Positions 34,441 to 47,963 of a DNA stretch of 64,000 nucleotides are shown here, in pieces. The stretch is taken from the NCBI GenBank assembly GCA_900074885.1, contig FJUW01000061.1:117279-181278 (forward strand). Reading direction: 5' to 3'. The stretch comes from Rhynchosporium graminicola (taxonomy: Eukaryota; Ascomycota; Leotiomycetes; Helotiales; Ploettnerulaceae). The stretch's first letter is position 1; each line of letters begins with the position of its first letter. A program made the translations under genes and the position numbers. The notes under the pieces were generated by a model. It did not search any database and was not told the origin of the DNA. It saw nothing but the letters and a program-made list of their open reading frames with translations.

Positions 34441-37107
34441 CTAGGAGTCCAACGCAAAACATCGCTCACTGCTCCCCTCCCTGTTGCCCCACCAGAAAGG
34501 CATCGTCGTGACCTTCCCACTTCCAAAAAACAAAAAAATCAACAGCATGTTGAAATTGAATCCTGCGTCAAAGGCTGCAGCAAGGATGTAGTTGTACTTC
34601 GCCCACAAATTGTAGCGGTAACGGAAAGCCCAATACATGACGATGAAACTGCCGATGAATTGAGACGTGTAACCGGTACTGATATTACCGTAGAAACCCG
34701 AGAGGCAGGAGAAGAAGATTGTCGTGTTCCAGAGCCGGAATTTGAGCTTTGAGTTGGGAAAGGTTTTGTGCAGGGCGAAGATTATCATGGGAGCGATGAC
34801 GCCGGCGAGGAAGCCATATGGGAGGGCTTTGAAAAGTGGTTCTTGGAACAGTTTTTGAGGTCCCTGATCCAAAACATTAGCATTTGCAGTAGATTTGAAG
34901 AGGTAATGGTGAGACTCACGACTAGCACGTATTGCACGGATGTCGCAAGACTACCTGCGAGTGATTGACCAGTCCACTGGTGGCTTGGATCCTCTTTCTG
35001 TCCAGTCAGGTAGTCAAACTTTGAGTCGATGACCCATCGAATGACAGCGTAATTAATCGGAATTCCCAGAGTAGCTCCAAATATCTGCGAGAAGAATGTT
35101 GCTCGAGGCGGGATATGCATGAAGTGCCCAATCTTTTGATCTTGCAACATATATTGAGCTCGATACCATGCATCTCCTGCAATGGAGCTGTAGACAGTGG
35201 CTCCAGTAGGGTTCTTATGCCCGCTTACCGCATTGATCATGAGACCGTAAAAAAGCTCATTGGTAGTCCCAATGGCTAGCTGAAAGTTCGAAATCGCGTA
35301 GAGCCAGCCGAGGGGTGTTACGATGAGCGCACCCGTCAAGAGTGCAACCAAGTAGGTCCACCATGGGATAAAAAGATGACCGCTGGCTACCATAGCAGTG
35401 ATGGCAACAAACGAGACGAGGAAAAGTACGATATACCACCAAAGTGGCACCTCTGGGTAGGATCTCTGGATAATGTTGAGTCGATCGTTGTACTGAAAGT
35501 TGATACTCTCTCCACTTTTGCTTTTGTTGCGGGCTCGAAGCTTCTTGATGGTCGCCTTAATTTGCGAGAAGCCGAAAAGTGCCATCCATACCAGTGCAGA
35601 TGTGTAAGAAGCGTAGTCGAAAAACATTCCCCAACGCACCTGTGCTCCTAGATACAAAGGTCCATTAATTTCATACGCAGTCTCATTGAGAGTGGCCTGT
35701 GGAGTGAGCAATTTCAATAAGGGATATCTAGTACCGTTCGCTGACAAGTGTTAGTGCCGATATACAAGATTAATAAAGCAGTGGTATCGTACCAGTCAGA
35801 ACGTGATTTGACATTAGGCCGTGTTTGTAGGAACCGCCAAGGCTACCCCATTTCGCCGCAGGAATGAGAATCCAACAGTTGGTTGCAAAAGCCAAGAAAA
35901 TCAAAACTTGCGTCCAGAATGGAGTCAAGAATAAACTTCCACTATTTCCCAGACTTGAGACGTTTGACCAGTCAAAACTGAGATTGAGAAATCCCATGCC
36001 ACCGAATCCAGCTCCGATGAAGTTGGCAGTCGCATTTCTTGGTGCTACCCAGCAAAGGAAAGCAAGCGACCCCAACATGGGGAACACAAACTCGGGCAAG
36101 AATTGCCAGAGTGTGATACCCAGAAGGACAATCCAAAAAGTCATCATTTGCTTTCTGGAAGCTGGCGATGGCTGTTCCCTCTGCTTTTTCTGGGTTTCGA
36201 AAAGTGCTGTCTGACAAAGTGCTTGGAACCTACGGATCTGTTAGATATGATGATTATATCTTTCTTGCAAAAACTCACCATGGATATTGTGGATCATAGA
36301 GAAGGAACTGCCGTGAGATAGCCGCAAATGAGTAGCCAGTTATCACAACAGCATACATAAAGAAGACGGCAATTGCTGGGTGTATCTTCTCGCCAAAGTA
36401 AAGCTCCGCGATGGAAACTGGAGCGTAGGCCAAATTATAGGTCGCTCCCGAAGCTGCTGAGATAGTGACCAAAACGTGCTCCTTGACCCCAAACGGACCT
36501 GGATTCATGTTGAAGCCGTAAGATGTAAAAGGAACTCGGACATTCCAAGCAGGGAGAATTTTAGCAAGCCAAATGCCGACTGTACGCAATTGGTGTAAGC
36601 AATGATTGAGTCAAGAGTAGTCTTGAGAAGAAAAGACAAGTCGAAGGGAATAGTAGGTATTAGCCACTCCCGTAACTTACCATAATTCGATGCGATCTGG
36701 ACGAAGAAAACAGAGTATGGTGCATATGTCGTCCGATAATGGCTCATCTGCGACAGAAATGCTCCTGGAATGATGAACAAGAGGCAGAGAACAAAGTATC
36801 GGAAGGTTATGGTTGGGAGAGTAGGGTCGTCTTCGAGAGAAACTATACGTCTGACGTTTATTGGAATATCTCTGATAGTCGGATCATCATCTCCGATAGA
36901 TGAACTATCCTCGGCAGAGCCTGAACTTCCTCCCGGAACGATCTTCTCGTCACCGGTTTCCACTCCATGGTGCTTTGCGTCGTTGGCTTTCTGGTCAAAC
37001 AGTACTGCATCACCCTCGAAGAGTGGAACTGGCGTGATAGGGTCAGAGTTCTCTGTCTTTTCTTGCTTGTTCTGCGACTGAAAACGACGAAACAGTCTGA
37101 ACGCCAT
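34441..37107 (-). CDS. OPT-family small oligopeptide transporter
   Basis: Plasma-membrane proton-coupled importer of tetra-/pentapeptides or related compounds (oligopeptide transporter family, ISP4-like). Five exons on the minus strand: 36681-37107, 36279-36579, 35793-36229, 34920-35740, 34441-34863, giving 802 aa, the usual family length. Family marks are NPG (168-170) followed by KEH (175-177), the 'NETAYE.NGPLYL' segment, and 'DQKIGHFMHIPPR' near two thirds of the length. About 14 hydrophobic segments follow a hydrophilic N-terminal tail of about 95 residues rich in Asp/Glu/Ser. I chose ATG 37107 (CAATGG); an in-frame ATG-like start at 37176 would add 23 residues. Frame is kept across all four introns (49-101 nt). 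No lesion is visible although the gene ends only 520 bp from RIP-degraded repeats. Confidence 0.93.
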
Positions 37108-38653
37108 TGCATCTGCTCGTTGGGATCGATGGCTTTTTTCGAAATCTGGCGACAGAAGCCCTATGGAAAATTTCATTCATGCTACAGCTATCTATGCAGT
37201 GCGACAATGCGGCTAGCGTCCCAAAAACCATCCCCTTGCATGGGAGAATACTTCAGCAGAATCACGCAATACATGTTGGTTGCGAAAACAATCCGGGAAG
37301 CCGTTCCAACACGAGGTCGACGAAGTACTGATGTACAGCGGTTATCTCTTAACCCCTGTTCTTCTAGGGATCCCCGGCCACTCAATACTTCTCTTGGTTT
37401 GGTCGTAGAATAGAGAATGTATGGTTTGCACAAACCCTTTGTACAGCACGGAGCAGTCACCACTGTAATAGGGAGAGCTGCGGCTACCTGCCAAAATTGG
37501 GAGTGAAAGATCATCGCTATACTTGAATTCCCTGCTGCGTATCGCGTTCAAGACAATGAAGTCAAGTGCGGCGAGGATTGTCGAAGGGAGCTGTGAGATA
37601 GGATGAGGGATCCACGGCGAAGATCGAAGGCGTGATAATGCATTGTAGCACCTGCCAAACTAAGACTACGCTACTGTGAGCATTTGAGGGAGCGGGAGGC
37701 TGCAGGTCGGCGAAATTGGCAGTGCTTATTTTTCTTTGGCCCACTATTCCACCTTATTTCCTCGAAAACTCAAAACAAAATGTGCTGGAGCCTGGTTCAA
37801 TCAGTTGGCTTATTCCTGATTATAGGAAAACAGTATCTTACTATCCTCATGCGATGATTGCATGATGTTCATGACTGCTTGGAAGTTACAACAAATGACT
37901 GTGACGCATTTGTGCTATTAAATCCGCACAATCGCTATACCAGCACGATATACAAGGAGCATGAGATAAGTCAATGATACTTGATTGACCGTCGTGCAAA
38001 GGAATACTACAGCGGTATGCCTACTTAGGGCGAGCAAGGCGTTCGATGCAAATGGAACGCACGTCGAACGATTGGATTGAACTTGCTTTCAAGAGTTAAG
38101 AGCAACCCATTCCATTCAACCCCTATTTACAGGGCCTCTTTTATGATTCTTATTTGATTGGTCCGATGACGCTACCTACAACCGACTTGGCAGCCACAAA
38201 CGCTGGTGGCACGTATTGCGCTTAATACTTATCACGCGAGAGTATATTACGCTGAAAGCGTTATGAATAATAAATAAGCCTTTATGCTTTTCGATCTTAA
38301 CTTTCGAAAGGCGCAGTATGAAGATTTTGTTAAACCTACTTAGTACAGGGGGTCAATAATACAAGTATACAATTCTAGGCAGTGCACTCTAGATGCTTTA
38401 TGACTATTGTCCCCAGTAAACTATATAGTATTGCTTTATCATTGGGTAGTTCCCTATATAATGACTCCCTATTGTAGAAACTTGTAGAATAATGCACAGA
38501 CTCTACTTTGTACATTATTTTCCACATGTACCAAGTAGACTCCATGGTTGATTTCTGATGCTCGTTTCGTTCAATTAGGCGAGCTTCGAAAGTTTGATGA
38601 TCACACCACAAGGCAAAGAAATTGCGAAATCAAGCTACTATCGATCTGCATAT

Positions 38654-38765
38654 ACTCGGTTTCTCCGTGGGTCTGAACCTTACAGGGCTTACATCTAGGG
38701 TTCTCTAACCAAATATGCCCGGCAAACTCACTACGGACAGGTTCAAACCCACGAGGAAACCGAGT
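38654..38765. repeat. 27-bp imperfect inverted repeat, 58-bp loop
   Basis: 38654-38680 (starts ACTCGGTTTC) pairs with 38739-38765 (ends GAAACCGAGT), with about three mismatches. The right arm contains GGTTCAAACCC, which fits a pol III B-box, but no tRNA fold is possible. Function unknown. Confidence 0.7.
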
Positions 38766-41700
38766 AATCGAAAGAGGTTTATAGTCAAAAAGAATTTAAA
38801 TGAAAATTCTAATTATTTCTCGCGAACCTAAGGTGTTTGCATTGAGATGAACAACACCGGGATCGTTGGCACTATCTGTAAATATACTCCCGCTTGCTAG
38901 GTTTCACAGTGCTTGATTTTAGTTAATGGGACTAACAATCAATCGAACTCGTTTGGTGGGAAAACAAAGAATGCTCGCGCGATACAATGATGATAACGGG
39001 CTTGTGGGTTTGGCTATACTATTGTAAAGCTATCAACGGGCTTTTACAGCTGATATTTGAAGTCCTCACTTAAAGCGAGGCGAAAGAGTCAACAACGTTG
39101 CACTGCTTGAAAGATTGAAGCTTGATACGAATTATATATAGACTTAAACAGTTCTGGGCTCTGTATAGCTCACGGAATGAGTTTTTCGTGATACCTCGAT
39201 TCAAACTTAAGATACCCTATGTAGTTCATAGACATATATTAAATAAAAAGAAATTAGAATCTTTATAGAATATAGAATACAATGTTATAATCCAGGAGGC
39301 TAGGTAAGAGTTTATAAAGATCTCTTTAACACGTACTACTCTAAATCTATAGTTTAAGTACTCTTGAAGGTATTTCAGAGATGTCAAAATACTACGTAGG
39401 ATAAATCACTCTATGTTCAAATGATCACGAATAGTCGCGAAGGGATAATCGCAAAGGCGATTTGTAAATGAATAGAGCGATTTCAACTGGAGAGGGAGAG
39501 AATTGTCTGAATTAAGTTGAGATCAATCTGATTGTTCAATTTATAAATCAAATACAAATTGGTTTTCCGACACACTGCGACTCAATGACATGGTCTCTGG
39601 ATGGGAAGAATGTACTTGTGTTGTAGGGTGCACGGGCTGGGCCCAAGACGGTTTTGAAGAAGCTTGTTTCTAGTGAGAATTTTTTGGTATTGGTGGTAGG
39701 ATAGGAGTGACTTGGCCTGGTCCACGGACTGCTCATTTGGTGGATGGTCTGTTCGTTGTAACGGAAGTAGAATTATGTCGGGGTCTGGAACTCAGTGGGA
39801 AGATTGTTGGAGTTTTCGATGGTTACTGTTTCTGGATGGAATGGGTGTTGCCGCTTATTCGAATGCTAAGTCATAGAAAGTAAGCACCATGTTGAATGTT
39901 GTCTACATACACTTGATACCTAGAGCGGCATGCTTCGAAAGTCGAGTGCCTCTCACTATAAGTCTTCCCCGGACGAACAGATTTCCTGGCAAGTGCTAGA
40001 TCGGCTTGCGTGAAATAGAGAGCATAAACGACCTGCGATCACTGGTTCGCTTGACTGAGCAGTACATCTTGCAAGTGGAGCTCCGATTTTGTCAAAGATA
40101 CATGAACGAACTCACTTGCATTATTATAAGACTCAATACTGCGTGATCTTCGACTAATTCAAGGCCTACATTAAGAGCGACAGCTCATTGTGTTCTTGTT
40201 GCTGTTCATCAATTCTGTCTTGCGTCACGCCATCTTCTTTCGTATCTCTAGAAGGGTCTAGAAAGCTCTTTAACTATTGAGGCTCGATGGTTAAGCCTAC
40301 TAGCAGAAGTTCTATCTACTAAAAATCAGTATATCTTGTAAATCACCTATCTATATATAGCTGCTCCGTAGATAGAATTGAACCTCCATCCGATCAAAAA
40401 GCAACAGGCTCCACGGTCTGGGTATCTTAATTGAATGCCTCCTGACTATAGTCTTCAACCTCTCACGCGGAGATACGGATCAAATTTTCTTACCTAAGAG
40501 CCGAGGATCTCCACGCATGATACCTTGTTCATCCGACTCCTCAGTTCCATTTTGCTAGTTCAAAGCGGCAAACATCGCCAATCCGCGTCGGCCGCGGCCT
40601 CTAGGATCTTGAGTGCAACTTCGTCCTTCATTCGACTAACCCATAGATCATGAACATCTGATGCCTCTTCCACCCGCAGTGCCTTTCCTGCTTCGTGAAT
40701 AAGACCTTTCCTTGTGACGAGCACTAACATTATCTTCATTCGCAGCGTTGAGATCCAACCACCTGATCAAAACCGAATGATTCGCCGCTCCAGGACTGGC
40801 TTTTTCCTCGACTATACGCATCCTTCGCCACCGATTTGTCGGAAAAGATTCGTAAGGCAGACTTTGCAAGAGATCCCTGATTAATAGCAATTACTGATAG
40901 ATTATTGAGAATCGTCAGAGGTTCCGTTGGGGGAGTTCTCAAATTATTACCCATAAGTAGAGAAGAGTTCAGCGAAGCCCGCGTGGGAAATTGAGCTTTA
41001 TGATACAAATCTTGGTTAGCCAATTGATGTTTCAGTACTTCGGGAAATTTACGTCAACATCTGTCATTCTAATCATTCCCAACTTCAAGCATATCTTCGC
41101 CTACCCATGCTACTTACTTGCTTCTATCTGGGGACAGAGCAAGTCTATTGATGATGCTAAGTACAGAACAATGCTTGCCCGGAGTAATGCATATTGGATC
41201 AGAAGTGTTCTCGCACCTGCATAAATCGTCCGGAAGCGTGAAGAAATCGTAAATATCCTTTGACATTCGATATGAACTCGCAATAGCAGTTGCTCACTAT
41301 GCGAAGTGAGCAGAATATCCTTCAAACTGCAGATACTTCATACAGCGTGAGTATAATCTTTCCCCCAATTGCACAAACTGTACAGAATCGGTCTTTCAGT
41401 TGCGTGAGAGCTTTCCACATTTCATACCACTGAAACGATATCAACGGAGTACCGAATCTGGCACGATTGAAATAAAGATCGTACTTGAAATAGTCAACAT
41501 TTCACTGAGCAAAAGCCTTCACATAGCTGGTCTCATAGTCCTAAGATCCCACCGAGACTTTTCAGTGACAGTTTGATCGAGATAGAAGGGGCAGTACTTA
41601 CGATACATTGCACATGTCATTTCTCCTGCGCTTGAATGCATGCCAAAGATTAGTCTCATGTCGTGTGTTCGATATGACACATACTTTATCCGGTGAGTGA

Positions 41701-43430
41701 ACCAGCCACCAGCAATATCGTCTTTGACTTGTGCCATTGAAGCCCAGTAGTCGCAAAAAGCGACGCAATTATATCCTACACTCGTAACCCAGAATCGATC
41801 AAAATTTGAGCAGTGACCAGTGACTTCAGTATCAAAGGCTCGAATATATCACAGCCGACAGCGTTCCGATTGTTTCATATTGTCAGTCAGCGAAAAGAAA
41901 TTGGTGTCCGAAGGACTCTTGCACTTACCGATCCCAGCTGTGGAAATTTTTAAGACCATTAATAACAGCCAAACCGTTTTTAAGGAGGCCTGCGAATATT
42001 GCCACGGGTCTGAACACAATGCCGAGATCTTGGCTTGTGTGATTGTCCACCACAACGTGAGAAATGTAAATACCAAGAATGTATAGTCGCCATGAGATTA
42101 AGAATGGCGATTGTGTATGCCACGGAAAGTCGGAAGGAGCAACGGAATCCAGCAATGTTCTAGCAAATCGATTGTGAGTCTCCTAGTCGAGATTAATAAC
42201 TACGTCCAAACTCCAAGGTTTTGAGGGATATACCAATTGAAGTTGGCTAAAACTGGAGATATATCAGACCAGTTGAAATATTGACCTGGTCTGCTTTCTA
42301 GCTAGGTATTAATGTCTGGAAGAAGTGAAAACTTGTAGGAATAGGAGCATGATCCGTGGTCACAGAAACCTAGTACATGGCAATACATATTTCCGCGCGA
42401 GCCGGTCCAACGACCTGCTCATGCAGGCTGCATGTTACAGGCAGAAACCAATTATATCGGACTTGAACTAATCAAAATAAATCAAAGTTAGAACATAGTA
42501 GCTTCCATGATTGACAATTGTAGTAACCCCGAGCCTTGTACTAACTTTGCTGCGGAAGTCTTAGGGCGAATAAGTCACCTATATTCAACGAGGATCATTG
42601 TTTAGCAGCGAAGTCCATCTACGACAAATAGGGGAAGAGCAAGTCGAACAGATTTTAATTAATTGTCATAGAGAAGAAATTTTTTCGAGAGTAGTATTAG
42701 AGCAAGCATATCCCCTTTAGAATCTTACTGTTGAGAGAATAGTTTCAGACTTTGATTAATTAAACCTCATCAGATCCAATGTTAATTCGCTAAACAGCAC
42801 GAAACATTTACTAGAACTCGTAGTCTAGATAGAACTAAAGAATCCCTAGTTGGGAAGCTCAAACTATGTGGCAGGGTTCGAATAGCGTTTCGCGACTTCG
42901 ACGGGTCATAGATGGGGAATCAAGTGCATCGTTGCTTCTCCAAAGGAAGACATACGGCAAATATATGTCATAGGAGTATGTAACCTTCTATTCATACAGG
43001 ATTCAATCATACCTCGAAGGTGAAGACAGGGGCAAAGTAGTAATATTTTAAAAAGCAACTAGATAGTCGCTAATAGTTCCTAATTTGACTAGGTCTACAA
43101 AATCGAGAATCACTAGCCAGAGGACGGTTCTCTGGCAGTACTAGAGGTTCTTCAGAGCCTCCTCGTCCCTTCTCAATTAAATAATTAGAGCAAACCCCTT
43201 TAGTAGCAGTTTAATAATTAGCAACGATACAACCTTCTTGTATTTAAAGTAGTCAGTGGAAGAAGTGGATATTGACTCTTTTCCTATGATACTATCTAGT
43301 ACAGTTCTGGGACTATTCTTAGCTCTCGAACTATCCTCTCACAAGAACCTTCTTATTTTCGAACCGTCCCAGACCCGTCCCCTAGTGAATCCCGTTTCAA
43401 ACCTCCATTCAAAGGCCGAAATGTCGGATA

Positions 43431-43819
43431 CGATTATTTCGTCATGAGGCCACAAGGCACACACATATACCGCACCAAGAGCCACGCATGCCGCTTTACC
43501 TCGCTGAACAATTGACTTAGTGAAATCATGCAAGGGTAGAAGTAATAGATAATCGTAGCACTTTTACAATAACAAAACTCCGTCCTGAGCATCATTCGAA
43601 AAAAGATTTCTTGTATGCTAGCCTAGGTTTAATTAGAATACCCCATTATATAAATTAAATAGTATATCAGGTAGTAGTTAAAAGAGGAAAATAAATATTA
43701 GACCAGTGTAACCTCGCTCAATTTAACCGGGATGAAGTGGCATGTCCGAGCTTTTTATGCCTGATGCAGGGCTGACTTTAGGTACATGTGTGCCTTGTGG
43801 CCTCACGACGAAATAATCG
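43431..43819. repeat. 36-bp inverted repeat, about 317 bp apart
   Basis: 43431-43466 and the reverse complement of 43784-43819 match at about 32 of 36 positions. Both can be read as the same peptide, CALWPHDEIIVS: on the minus strand for the left copy and the plus strand for the right copy. They may be two eroded copies of one coding segment or the ends of a small element. Confidence 0.7.
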
Positions 43820-44170
43820 TTTCTCCACAAAATCCCCTTCGTACTATTGTGTGATACGTATACATGAGACTAAGCGAACTCAATCGAGAGCTTTAATAAG
43901 GTACGATAAGTTACTGATTACGAAGCCAACATAGACCGTCAGTTCGACGGTTATGTTCCCATTGCACCTGGCTGGAAGTTAAGCTCGCTAATCTCATCAA
44001 TAGTAGGTCCTGACAACACTACTTTGGGGTCCCAGGGAAGGGCCCAGGAGAGTGATGAGGTCAACTCCCACTAATAAGTGAAGACATCTGTTCGTCTTTC
44101 ACGAGATTTTCCCCGTTTTGGCACATTCCTCTTCCTCGCTACCACGTTTATGGATATTTATTTGTATAAC

Positions 44171-45972
44171 ATGACCGTCAATGATGATACGGCGGAGGAG
44201 TCTAAACATACCGATGCTGTCGATACTACTCCCAGCTCAGCCCTCATCGAAAATGCTGCTGTCGGATCAGACTTGGAGCATGAACTTTCTCCATGGGCCG
44301 CAATGAAAGCATATCCAATGGCCGTCTTTTGGTGTCTCATGGTGTCCATGTGTGTAGTCATGGTTCGTAGCCACTACAATCCTCCACTTTACAAATCTCT
44401 AAAAGTCTTCAGGAAGGGTATGACTTGATTCTAATTGGAAACTTCTACGCCTATCCAGCATTTGCAAAAAAGTACGGACGATTCATCCCCGAGACAGGAA
44501 ACTACCAACTCACCGCACAGTGGCAAGTGGCGCTCGGGAACGCCTCTGGAATAGGAGCATTCTTCGGCGTGCTTGCAAATGGTTACTTGGTAGATATTTT
44601 TGGAAAGAAGAAACTCTTGCTGTATTCTCTCCTGGTACTTTCATGCTTCATTACCATGACTTTCAACGCGGACACGAAAGTCATTTTATTGCTGGGAGAG
44701 ATGTTGTGCGGCCTTCCGTGGGGAGTATTTGCTACCACGGCTCCAGCATATGCATCTGAGGTGCTTCCATTGTCATTACGAGTTTACATGACATCGTACA
44801 CAAATATGTAAGCTCCAACGAGTCTCGTGAAAGTCTCCCATGAAATTGCTTTCATGGAATCGGAAAAAAACCCGACACTGACAGAAACAGGTGCTTCATC
44901 ATGGGTCAGCTCATCGCCGCTAGCGTCTTATCCTCTCTGAGTACCCGAGACGACCAATGGGCCTATCGCATACCATTTGCACTTCAATGGGCTTGGCCAG
45001 CGGTGCTCTTCCCCATACTACTTTTCGCACCTGAAAGTCCATGGCATCTAGTCCGACATGGCAAGCTTGAAGAAGCCGAAAAGTCTCTCTGTCGTCTAGT
45101 GAGAAAATCGGCGAACATCGATCCAAAGAAGACGCTCGCTTACATTGTCCACACCAACAACCTCGAGCGTGAAATACAGTCGGGAACTTCGTATCTCGAC
45201 TGCTTCAAAGGTGTCGATCTGAGGCGAACGGAGATTGCTTGTATGGCATTCGCTGGCCAAGTATTGGCTGGATTGCTGTTTGCATACAACTCGACGTATT
45301 TCTTCCAACAGATTGGATTAGGGACTAAAGCTACGTATCACATGAATGTCGGCGGTACGGGGATGGCTTTGGCAGCAACGCTCATGTAAGTCATTCACAT
45401 TAAGGGCCTAGGCCAGTCCTAACAGACAATCTAGCTCATGGTTTGCTATAATGCCGTACGTTGGTCGGAGAACGAACTACCTGTGGGGAATGGGAGCATT
45501 GACAATTATCTTGTTCCTCATCGGCTTTTTGAACATAAAAGCTGGAGACCACTCGATTATCATCACTCAAGCCGCTCTGACCTTGATATGGACCTTTATT
45601 TTCCAGCTCTCCGTAGGTCAGCTCGGGTGGGCTTTACCAGCTGAAATAGGATCTACGAGATTGCGTCAGAAAACGATCTGTCTCGCTCGTGACGCCTATT
45701 ACATCATTAATTTCGTCGCCAAAACACTCGAGCCATATTTCCTGAACCCGCGAGAGTGGAATCTAAAAGGGTACACTGGATTTGTGTGGGGCGGGACGGC
45801 ACTTTTGACATTGATCTGGGCATATCTCAGATTGCCAGAAACAAAGGATCGTACTTTTGGTGAGATCGATATCTTGTTTGCCAACAAGGTGCCTGCCAGG
45901 AAGTTCGCTAAGTTTAATACTGATTTGTACAATGGGAATGCGCCGGTCGTTGAGGAGAACAAGGTTGGATAG
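44171..45972 (+). CDS. MFS sugar porter, alpha-glucoside/maltose permease type
   Basis: Proton-coupled sugar uptake at the plasma membrane; the substrate is inferred from type only. Four exons: 44171-44362, 44413-44807, 44891-45385, 45435-45972, giving 539 aa, normal for the family. Marks of the sugar-porter family are 'EGYDLILIGNFYA' in TM1, 'DIFGKKK' in the first intracellular loop, 'PESPW' before the central loop, GRR in the second half, and 'PETKDRTFGEID' near the C-terminus. The segment from 'APAYASEVLPL' to 'MGQLIAA' is typical of the fungal maltose/alpha-glucoside group. The start ATG is the first one that gives a soluble acidic N-terminal tail; an upstream in-frame ATG at 44078 would add 31 unlikely residues. 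The nearest gene downstream is a convergent Zn(II)2Cys6 regulator. Confidence 0.93.
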
Positions 45973-47963
45973 CCATTGCCTCAACGTACCTATAGAAGAA
46001 TTCAGTAGAAATTTGCGAAAGTGTGACTGGGGGCTAACGTTTTGATGTGTTCTACCTAGGTATACAACAGTACCTATTATACGTGCGATTCTTAACCTTA
46101 CTGATCCCCGCGATTTTGGTCGCTTTTGCGGCTTTTGGTCAAATTCTTTTAATCGCCATTAAACACTACACGTCCACCGCATCTCTAGATAATAATATGT
46201 ACATGTTAAATTAATCAACAGGTATCAAATTTTCTATTCCTGAGAGGAATTTTGTAGTATAGCGTTATTCGGTCGTATAGTATTTAATTCTAAAATCCAT
46301 ATATATATTAACGGGGCTAGCATTAAGCCTTGGCAAGCTAAATGTCCAATACACCTGTGCGCCGATATAACTTAGTCCTTGATAAAATTCGAGCTTTATT
46401 TAATTAAAAAAAATTATTTAACTGCTAGGAAAGTGATGGTCTATATTAGTATTATATTATTATTACATAGTTTACCATCGTCGCGCCGTTGGCAACTCCT
46501 TACATGATGGCAAGTTTGAAGTGAACCTCGTGCCAGTCCTCCCGGGGTTAACTCTGATCAACTTGCAACACGTAGTGATATGGGGACAGCTGACTAAGCG
46601 CACTTGTTTTTTGGTGCTCTGTGTGGCATGTCCATGTCCTACTCAGACGACGGGACATTTGGTGCGCCTAGTCAGTTTTCCCATGTTACTACGTGAGGCA
46701 CCACCGTATGTGGGGTCATGTGATTCACTTCAAACGTTGAATAATCCAAAGGACGGTGACCACGGCACGATAATATATGGCATGAGCAGTCTGCAGCTAT
46801 GCAGGGGGAATGAAGGAGACTGTGTTGGTGATTGAGACACATCTGTTGGTGACGGAAATCATGGATGTGCAGGGAGCCTAACTTCCAAGTTCCGTTGCAA
46901 AGGTGGATTTTTCTCTCGAAATGAGGCTATATCAAGACAGTCTTGCATATACGAGATGTTGAATATGAGCTGCAGCATACCTCTCTCAGAATTCAGCTAC
47001 ATACAGTGAGTGGCACATAGGCTCACTTTGATTCTCGGTCGAGTAAGCCTCCCGCTGTTGTCGCCGCCATGCCATGCTACATGACTTTCTAATCATCAAC
47101 CAAAATAATTTGGAAATACCAGAATAGCCCTGAAGAATACAAGAGTACTTTGGTACTACTTCTATAGCATTCACTAGCTCTGGTGGTTGTGTTTTGATAG
47201 CGAAAGGCTCGCTACTTGCTTGACAAGAGACAATACCTTACCGCTGTACATATATTAAGTCCTGCAGCTGCTACCTTAAATAATTGAATAGACCGGTAGG
47301 ACAGTGCACATGTATGCTTCAAAGTGGTAGCTGACTGCGAGCTTACCCTGCAAGTAAGTCATTGTCATTTCAGGCTGATTCTGCTCGTCCAAAGAAACGA
47401 TAGTGTCGGGCGTTTCATCATATGGTGTCACTTATCATTCGAAATGGGATTGTATAGTAGTTCAGCATGGGTGGAAGGCAATCCTCCCTCGCGTTCCGAA
47501 CACGGGCTAGTAGATCACAATGCCTATATAGCACTGAACTCGCATCTTAGGCTCGTTATTGATTCTTCCTCAATTTAGCTTTATGATTTCCTAGTTCGGC
47601 TTTTGATTATCTTTTTTTTTGGTTTTTTTTTTGGGTTTTTCTACATAAGAAAGGTCATAATTAACGAATCCGATACTTTCTTCTATACGATTCAGGGCTC
47701 TGCGATACTACTACATCAAGATTCGATTGACTATTGGCCTGTAATCTTAGATAGCTCATTCATACGCCGGATATTGGGATAAATGAGCTAAGAATAGAAG
47801 ACTTAGGCCTAAACTTAGATTATGATATTCTTATTTTATACTTTGTGGAAAGAAGTCGGAGTATAAGCTAACTCCCTTACATCATAGCTCTCTACCCTCT
47901 TTAAACTGCTGACAAGTACTCTGCTCAACCTGACCAAGAGAAGCATTATCAGAAGATATTCTT
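45973..47963. other. Intergenic region 3' of the sugar porter
   Basis: AT-rich 46060-46480, otherwise ordinary composition. The plus-strand open stretch at 46521-46835 has no family resemblance. No gene supported. Confidence 0.5.

Larger units (their letters stand above)
37108..44170. other. Gene-poor interval between the two transporters
   Basis: Seven kb without a supportable gene. Small AT-rich, RIP-like patches occur at about 39120-39420, 40240-40400 and 43590-43720. Short open stretches on the minus strand (about 40736-41023, 41519-41737, 41925-42155) could be eroded exons, but I recognise no domain and could not join them. Two inverted repeats are listed separately. Confidence 0.5.

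Noticed and set aside
38739..38765. Possible tRNA because of a perfect B-box
   Set aside because: No T-stem forms around the loop, no anticodon arm upstream, and 12 extra bases lie before any acceptor strand.
41519..42155. Minus-strand ORFs with hydrophobic character, considered as a membrane enzyme gene
   Set aside because: Could not be joined with plausible splice sites and no family motif was recognised.
43925..44060. 5S rRNA-like stretch (GTTCCC, then AGTTAAGC, then ACTACTTTGGGG) upstream of the sugar porter
   Set aside because: Only scattered similarity; the expected ascomycete 5S ends and helix I complementarity are absent. It could be a very old 5S pseudogene, but I cannot support it.
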